Assembly: GCA_030731845.1 (NCBI GenBank)
Contig: JANQTF010000315.1
Location: forward strand, 1 to 35,903
Origin: Bacteroidia bacterium
GTDB lineage: Bacteria; Bacteroidota; Bacteroidia; J057
DNA: 35,903 nucleotides
Reading direction: 5' to 3'
Numbering within the stretch: position 1 is the first letter of the stretch; each line of letters opens with the position of its first letter. Shown piece by piece: positions 31,565 through 35,903 of the stretch. Below the pieces are notes generated by a model. It did no database searches and was not told the DNA's origin. It saw only the letters and a list, made by a program, of their open reading frames with translations. Both the position numbers and the translations under genes were made by a program.

Positions 31565-33637
31565 ATGTCGCAAAACGCCATCGTGCCATCCCTTACCAAG
31601 CACCAAACCCAGGTTTGGGAAAAAATCATGCAATTTCTCATGATGTCAGGAGAGCATGTGTTCATTCTGCGGGGCTATGCGGGCACGGGCAAGACATTTT
31701 TGTTGAGAAAACTGGTGGATCATTTGGTGGAAGAAGGCGACTTCACGCCCGTGCTGATGGCGCCAACCGGGCGGGCAGCCGAGGTGCTGCGCCGGGTCAC
31801 GCGCTACGATGCGCGCACCATTCACTCCCAGCTATTTGCCCCGCCACAAATAGAAGAGCAAGACGACGACGGGTATTTTCTTCATTTTCCGCTCAAACAC
31901 CACGACCCGCCCGGCCCCACCCTCTGGATCATTGATGAAGCCTCGATGCTTACCGATGCCCGCACCGACTCGGAGTACATGCAGTTTGGCAGTGGGAGCC
32001 TGCTGAATGATCTCATTCGCGCAGCAAATCTCAAAGCCCGCCGCAGCGACAGGGTGCTCTTTGTGGGCGATCCGGCACAGCTACCACCCGTGGGCGACAG
32101 CAATTTTTCTCCCGCCCTCGATGCAGCCTATCTTCGGGATAGGTATCAGTTGCGCGTGGCGGAGGCAGAGCTCACCGAGATCATGCGGCAAGGCGAAGGC
32201 AGCGGCATTCTGCAAGCGAGCTTGTATCTGCGCGACATCATCGACAATCAGAAAAACCCGACCATGAGCCTGCCCGAAGGCCCGGGCTTGATGGCCATCA
32301 ACTGGAATGGCTTCTTTGCCAATTTTCCGATGCTCTCTCTGGAGCAGCATCCGCTTTCGGCCATTGTGCTCACCCACACCAACGATCAGGCCTATCGGCT
32401 CAATGAGGTGATTCGAAGAGCTCGATATGGGCAGCAGCAGCTGAGCATACAAGAAGGAGACTGGCTCATGGTGGACCGAAATTTTTATGTGGATGAACAC
32501 ATCATCTACAACGGAACCCACGTGCGGGTGCTAGAATCTAATGAGCGGCTCGAAGAGCGCGGCATTACCCTGCGGGGCAAGAAAGGGAAGCCCGGCCATT
32601 TCGTGACCCTCAGGTTTCGAAAACTCGTGATCGAGGCCCCGCATCCGGAAACCTCGCAGATGTTTACCCTGCCGATAAGACTGCTGGAAAACTCCATCGT
32701 GGCCAACAAGCGGCTCGATAGCAGCGAGCAGCGGGCGCTGTTTGTAGATTTCAAGATCCGGCATCCAAACTGGAGCCCTGGCTCAGAGCGTGCTACGGAG
32801 ACCCTCCTCAAAGACCCCTACATGAATGCCTTGCAGGCACGCTACGGATATGCCATCACCGTACACAAGGCGCAAGGAGGAGAGTGGCCCGATGTGTTTG
32901 TGAATTTCAACGCCTCCTTTCCCAAACACGCCCCCGAGCGCTGGCGCTGGGCCTACACAGCCGTGACGCGAGCCAAAATGCGCTTGTTTGGCCTCGATCT
33001 TCAGTTGGCCAAGCCATTGCCACCGATAGATATAGCAGCTATCGCGATGCTGGGCGAGGTAGGAACCGAGGCGAGGTACACCCCTACCCTCCCGCTGTCT
33101 GGCAATCATCCAGAGGAATTTTTGAGGTATCCCTTTCTCGCATTTCGGCATTTGGAACTCAGTAATCTGAGCAGAAGCGCAGGCCTGACCCTACGGTTGG
33201 CACTAAGCAATTCTCGCTTGAATTATACCTTCTTGCTCGACAACGATGAGGTGACGGTGAGCCTGCCATATAGCCGAAATGGACTCAAAGCGCCAATGAA
33301 GCCACGGGGGGGCAACAAATCGCTACGCAGCATAGTGGAAGTCCTGCTACAAGAGCAGCCGCTATATGCCGTGCCGGGCATTCCACCCGAAGGGCCTCGC
33401 AGAATTTGGTATGAACATATACGAGCCAGAGCTGCCAACGCCAACTGGGGATTTAGCCATTTTTACCTCAGAGAAGGAAAAGATGAATACTGGTTTCGGA
33501 CGGAGAATGGCTACCTGCGCATAGATCTCCTCTACGACGAAGAAGGGAAACCCACTACCCTCGCGCCTGCTTGTCAGGCAGACTGCACGAAGGAGTTGCG
33601 TAATTGGCTTGGAGAACTTGGGAAGTTCAGGGAATAA
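31565..33637 (+). CDS. RecD2/Pif1-like superfamily 1 DNA helicase with unusual C-terminus
   Basis: The protein has 690 residues from the ATG at 31565; an upstream extension of 14 codons is open but overlaps the divergent promoter. Helicase motifs run in order: Q-like SLTKHQTQVWEKI, Walker A GYAGTGKT (37-44, K43), motif Ia MAPTGRAAEVLR, Walker B LWIIDEASML (D124, E125), motif III FVGDPAQLPPVGDSNFSP, a segment ELTEIMRQGEGSG, and the C-terminal UvrD_C_2-type YAITVHKAQGGEWPDVFV and YTAVTRAKMRLFG. It is thus a 5'-3' helicase of the RecD/Dda/Pif1 kind. Beyond about residue 510 some 180 residues (from PEEFLRYPFLAFRHLE) have no recognisable motif. No recB or recC partner is nearby. Confidence 0.9.
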   Translation: MSQNAIVPSLTKHQTQVWEKIMQFLMMSGEHVFILRGYAGTGKTFLLRKLVDHLVEEGDFTPVLMAPTGRAAEVLRRVTRYDARTIHSQLFAPPQIEEQDDDGYFLHFPLKHHDPPGPTLWIIDEASMLTDARTDSEYMQFGSGSLLNDLIRAANLKARRSDRVLFVGDPAQLPPVGDSNFSPALDAAYLRDRYQLRVAEAELTEIMRQGEGSGILQASLYLRDIIDNQKNPTMSLPEGPGLMAINWNGFFANFPMLSLEQHPLSAIVLTHTNDQAYRLNEVIRRARYGQQQLSIQEGDWLMVDRNFYVDEHIIYNGTHVRVLESNERLEERGITLRGKKGKPGHFVTLRFRKLVIEAPHPETSQMFTLPIRLLENSIVANKRLDSSEQRALFVDFKIRHPNWSPGSERATETLLKDPYMNALQARYGYAITVHKAQGGEWPDVFVNFNASFPKHAPERWRWAYTAVTRAKMRLFGLDLQLAKPLPPIDIAAIAMLGEVGTEARYTPTLPLSGNHPEEFLRYPFLAFRHLELSNLSRSAGLTLRLALSNSRLNYTFLLDNDEVTVSLPYSRNGLKAPMKPRGGNKSLRSIVEVLLQEQPLYAVPGIPPEGPRRIWYEHIRARAANANWGFSHFYLREGKDEYWFRTENGYLRIDLLYDEEGKPTTLAPACQADCTKELRNWLGELGKFRE

Positions 33638-33764
33638 GAGCGTGCTCGGAAAGACGAGGCCCCCAGCGATGACAATGCCGCGGAACAAATGGACATAGAT
33701 GTATGAGGCTGACAAAGCCAGGAAGCTGATGGCAATCTGCATCTGTTTCCCTCGCTTGTAGGCA

Positions 33765-35654
33765 CTACCGATCCACACTCTGGCTCGTGCCCAAATTAGG
33801 GATGCCACCCACTGTGAAGGGAATGTTGAAGCCGACATACCAATAAGGCGTATCCACACCAAAGTTCCAGCCCCAGCCAGCTGAGATGATGTCTTGAAAC
33901 ATGGTACCCATGACGCTCACGCCAAATTCGGGCGTGCCGTCAAGGTTGAAGTCTGGCGAGCTAAAGCCCAGCCCCAGACCAAATCCCAGATATTGATTAT
34001 AGAAATGGCTCTTCCGGCTCCCCCAGCTCATGAAGATGGTGTAGCTCGGCGCAAATTGGAAGTTGTTCTTCAGGGCGACTGTGTCGCTTGTGACAGTGGG
34101 GGCATAAGGATTGGCCAGGATGAGCGAACCGCTCATCTTCACATGGGCACTGACGCGCTCCAGCCTGAGCACCCGGCGGCTGAGAGAAACTTCCTCATAG
34201 TAGCGATCTCGTGGACTGCGACCGCGTTGCAACACCGCCTTGATGATGATGTCATCGCCAGGTCGGGTTCCGCTGGTTTTCAGGGTAATGATGCCTTCGC
34301 CGGGCAGATTCCCTAAGGTAAACCGTTTGACCTTCTCGGAAAATTTATCATTTGCCAGAGAGTTCTTTTTCAGGGGATTGAGAATGCCAAGGGCCCGTGA
34401 GAGAAAAGACTTGAGGCCATTGGCATCGCTTTTCACGGCTTGCCGATAATCGGCAAAGCGCAGATCCACATCGGAGAGCATCTCCAGCCTCGCGCCACTC
34501 GTGCTGCTTCCCAGCTCTTCTTTGTAGCTCGCAAGGCCACGATCATAGCGCGAATAAGCCGTGTCCACGATTTTTTCCAGACGAAAAAGCATCTCCTTCA
34601 CCTGATCAATGGTGGAAGAAGACGGCGAAAAGCCCTCGGCCATCACTTCATAGGAAGACGCCACGAGCGAATAGGCCAACTCTACCTGCTTGAGATCAAT
34701 GCTGGCGCGCTGTAAGATCTTCTCTGCGAGGGTATCTTTGGGGGTGAGAGAGGCGAGTTCTGCCTGTTGAGAGAAAATCACCTGTTTGAGGGTGTCGTAA
34801 GTGGTTTTGGATGCCAGCACCTCGTCGTTGGATTTGAGCAAATCCTGAAACCGAAGCTTGTTTAGCTGAAATTGCTGCTGCAACGCCTGTCCGGACCGGG
34901 TGTTGGCAGCGAGCGCATCTTTTTCTTCGGAGGAAATGGGCTGAGAAAACGAGAGAGATTGGCTGTATTCTTCGGGCGAATAAGAATCAAAGTTTTCGAC
35001 GTGGATCGGATATCCGCCCTGTTTGTTTTGGACAAATGCTCCCAGCCTGAAATACACGAGCAAGCTGCTGTCAGCGTTTGCATCGATCCCAAGATCCGCC
35101 AGAAATGACTGCCTCAATATCTCCGACTTTTCTGTGAGAAAGGAAAAGACCCACTCGATGAAGGTGTACTGCGGATCGCTGATCGTTTTGAGGATGTATT
35201 CTTCAATACGGTCATTGACTTCGAGTGCCAGGGCCGTATCAGCCTGTACTTCCGCCAACACCACATTCTCCAGAGTCGCCAGTTCCTTGATTTTTTCGAA
35301 TGGTTTGGTCTGTCCGGCTTGATCGAGTTCTACCAGCTCATTTACTTTTTTGAGAATGTCGGTCTGCATGTCGAGCAGCTTATTGAGTCGATAAAGCTGC
35401 TGCAAGCGCCTGTCGCTGCGGGAAGCCCCCTGCATGACGAGCATCCGTTGCTCAATCTCGGCCCGGTCGAGCCGGATGAGGATCTCGCTTTGGTGATCCA
35501 CGATGCCACGGGTAGTAGAAATAGTATCCCGAAAACGAGAGGTTGTGCTCACCTCAATGACATGAAGATAAGGATCTGCGGGTTCGCCTTGTTGCCCAAA
35601 TAGGGAGAGTTCACCTGCGATCAGGAGGCTAAGGACAATGATTCTGAAGAACAT
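33765..35654 (-). CDS. Secreted coiled-coil protein with barrel-like C-terminus, unknown
   Basis: The 629-residue product was not recognised. Signal peptide MFFRIIVLSLLIAGELSLFGQ. Residues about 25-450 are mostly charged helix with frequent Leu/Gln heptad patterns (for example RLQQLYRLNKLLDMQTDILK), so a long coiled coil is likely. From about 455 beta-type sequence follows (IITLKTSGTRPGDDIIIKAV, then RRVLRLERVSAHVKMSGSLI). The last 100 residues are aromatic and glycine-rich strands (YLGFGLGLGF, FGVSVMGTMF, AGWGWNFGVDTPYWYVGFNI), which resemble a small outer-membrane barrel, though without a terminal Phe. It starts 2 bases after the stop of the next upstream gene and is translationally coupled to it. 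Confidence 0.8.
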   Translation of the reverse strand: MFFRIIVLSLLIAGELSLFGQQGEPADPYLHVIEVSTTSRFRDTISTTRGIVDHQSEILIRLDRAEIEQRMLVMQGASRSDRRLQQLYRLNKLLDMQTDILKKVNELVELDQAGQTKPFEKIKELATLENVVLAEVQADTALALEVNDRIEEYILKTISDPQYTFIEWVFSFLTEKSEILRQSFLADLGIDANADSSLLVYFRLGAFVQNKQGGYPIHVENFDSYSPEEYSQSLSFSQPISSEEKDALAANTRSGQALQQQFQLNKLRFQDLLKSNDEVLASKTTYDTLKQVIFSQQAELASLTPKDTLAEKILQRASIDLKQVELAYSLVASSYEVMAEGFSPSSSTIDQVKEMLFRLEKIVDTAYSRYDRGLASYKEELGSSTSGARLEMLSDVDLRFADYRQAVKSDANGLKSFLSRALGILNPLKKNSLANDKFSEKVKRFTLGNLPGEGIITLKTSGTRPGDDIIIKAVLQRGRSPRDRYYEEVSLSRRVLRLERVSAHVKMSGSLILANPYAPTVTSDTVALKNNFQFAPSYTIFMSWGSRKSHFYNQYLGFGLGLGFSSPDFNLDGTPEFGVSVMGTMFQDIISAGWGWNFGVDTPYWYVGFNIPFTVGGIPNLGTSQSVDR

Positions 35655-35656
35655 AA

Positions 35657-35903
35657 TCAGGTGGTTTCGGAGGCGGGAGAATGGATCACGGCGCGATTGA
35701 TCGCCTGCTTAATGGTGAGGCCGTTGAAGGTGAAAGGCCCTTTTCTCAAGAACTCAAAGGGCACATCAGAGGCGGCGATGGTGGTAAATGCCTGTATCCC
35801 ATCAACCGGTTCGGTCGGGAAGGCTGCGCTGAGCATACTGGTCAGAGAGGGCAAAAGCAAGTCCAGGATTTCCCCTTCCTCGATCCAGATGGCGCGGAGG
35901 CGA
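35657..35903 (-). CDS. C-terminal part of an unknown protein (5' end beyond window)
   Basis: An open frame enters from the window edge and ends with TGA at 35657-35659. About 81 codons are visible; the last part runs FEFLRKGPFTFNGLTIKQAI to HSPASETT. An in-frame ATG at 35860 exists, but the frame continues upstream without a stop, so this is probably not the start. No motif was recognised. The stop is two bases before the start of the 629-residue gene, so both are in one operon. Confidence 0.7.
   Translation of the reverse strand, partial: RLRAIWIEEGEILDLLLPSLTSMLSAAFPTEPVDGIQAFTTIAASDVPFEFLRKGPFTFNGLTIKQAINRAVIHSPASETT

Noticed and set aside
33362-33862. Minus-strand frame of 166 codons with a hydrophobic part
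   Set aside because: It overlaps the helicase C-terminus and the end of the 629-residue gene, and its second half is simply the shadow of the helicase; no independent evidence.

Overview
The window looks like a chromosomal segment of a Bacteroidota bacterium, most likely from the Saprospiria or a related class. The sequence evidence is: secreted proteins with type IX secretion (T9SS) C-terminal domains and SprB-type repeats; promoters of the Bacteroidota form (TTTG or TTG, about 20 bases, then TAnnTTTG) with no consistent Shine-Dalgarno sequences; and the ftsX - DUF3098 - uppP gene order typical of the phylum. The species cannot be named from sequence alone. I saw no tRNA, rRNA, CRISPR array, insertion sequence or prophage by eye.

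Layout. Positions 1-4574 hold two minus-strand secreted proteins: a ThuA-domain protein with SprB repeats, cut by the window edge, and a 1013-residue Asp-box/SprB-repeat protein with a T9SS signal. Positions 4575-8411 are a methionine/sulfur region: a long AT-rich leader with a probable promoter, a SAM-I type riboswitch and a 33-codon leader ORF ending Cys-Met-Cys-Cys-Cys-Cys, followed by metY, an OsmC-family gene and metX, with terminator-like hairpins in both gaps between genes. Positions 8454-11083 hold a PA0069-type radical SAM protein, a membrane-anchored lytic transglycosylase with an EF-hand-like tail, and a VOC protein. Positions 11232-15528 are two adjacent secreted proteins with similar N-terminal domains. 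Positions 15679-18714 are an acyl-CoA dehydrogenase, adenine phosphoribosyltransferase and a membrane-anchored protein with four helix-hairpin-helix units.

Positions 18995-19531 hold two small membrane proteins, facing a minus-strand histidine kinase without a sensor domain. Next come a TraB/GumN-like protein that has lost its signature histidines, ornithine aminotransferase with a clear promoter, a DinB-family protein, dihydrofolate reductase, UppP, DUF3098 and FtsX. Positions 27150-29925 hold an unknown helical protein, an S1/P1-nuclease/phospholipase C family protein, and the N-degron pair clpS-aat. Positions 30067-31493 are a BlaI-type repressor and a short M56 peptidase with an inverted-repeat operator candidate. 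The window ends with a RecD/Pif1-like helicase that has an unusual C-terminal region, and a two-gene unit encoding a secreted coiled-coil protein with a barrel-like C-terminus plus a truncated unknown.

Most of the window is ordinary core genome. The most interesting element is the compound leader before metY. It appears to sense SAM through RNA and cysteine (or Cys-tRNA) through a poly-Cys leader peptide, ahead of the genes that incorporate sulfide into homocysteine.
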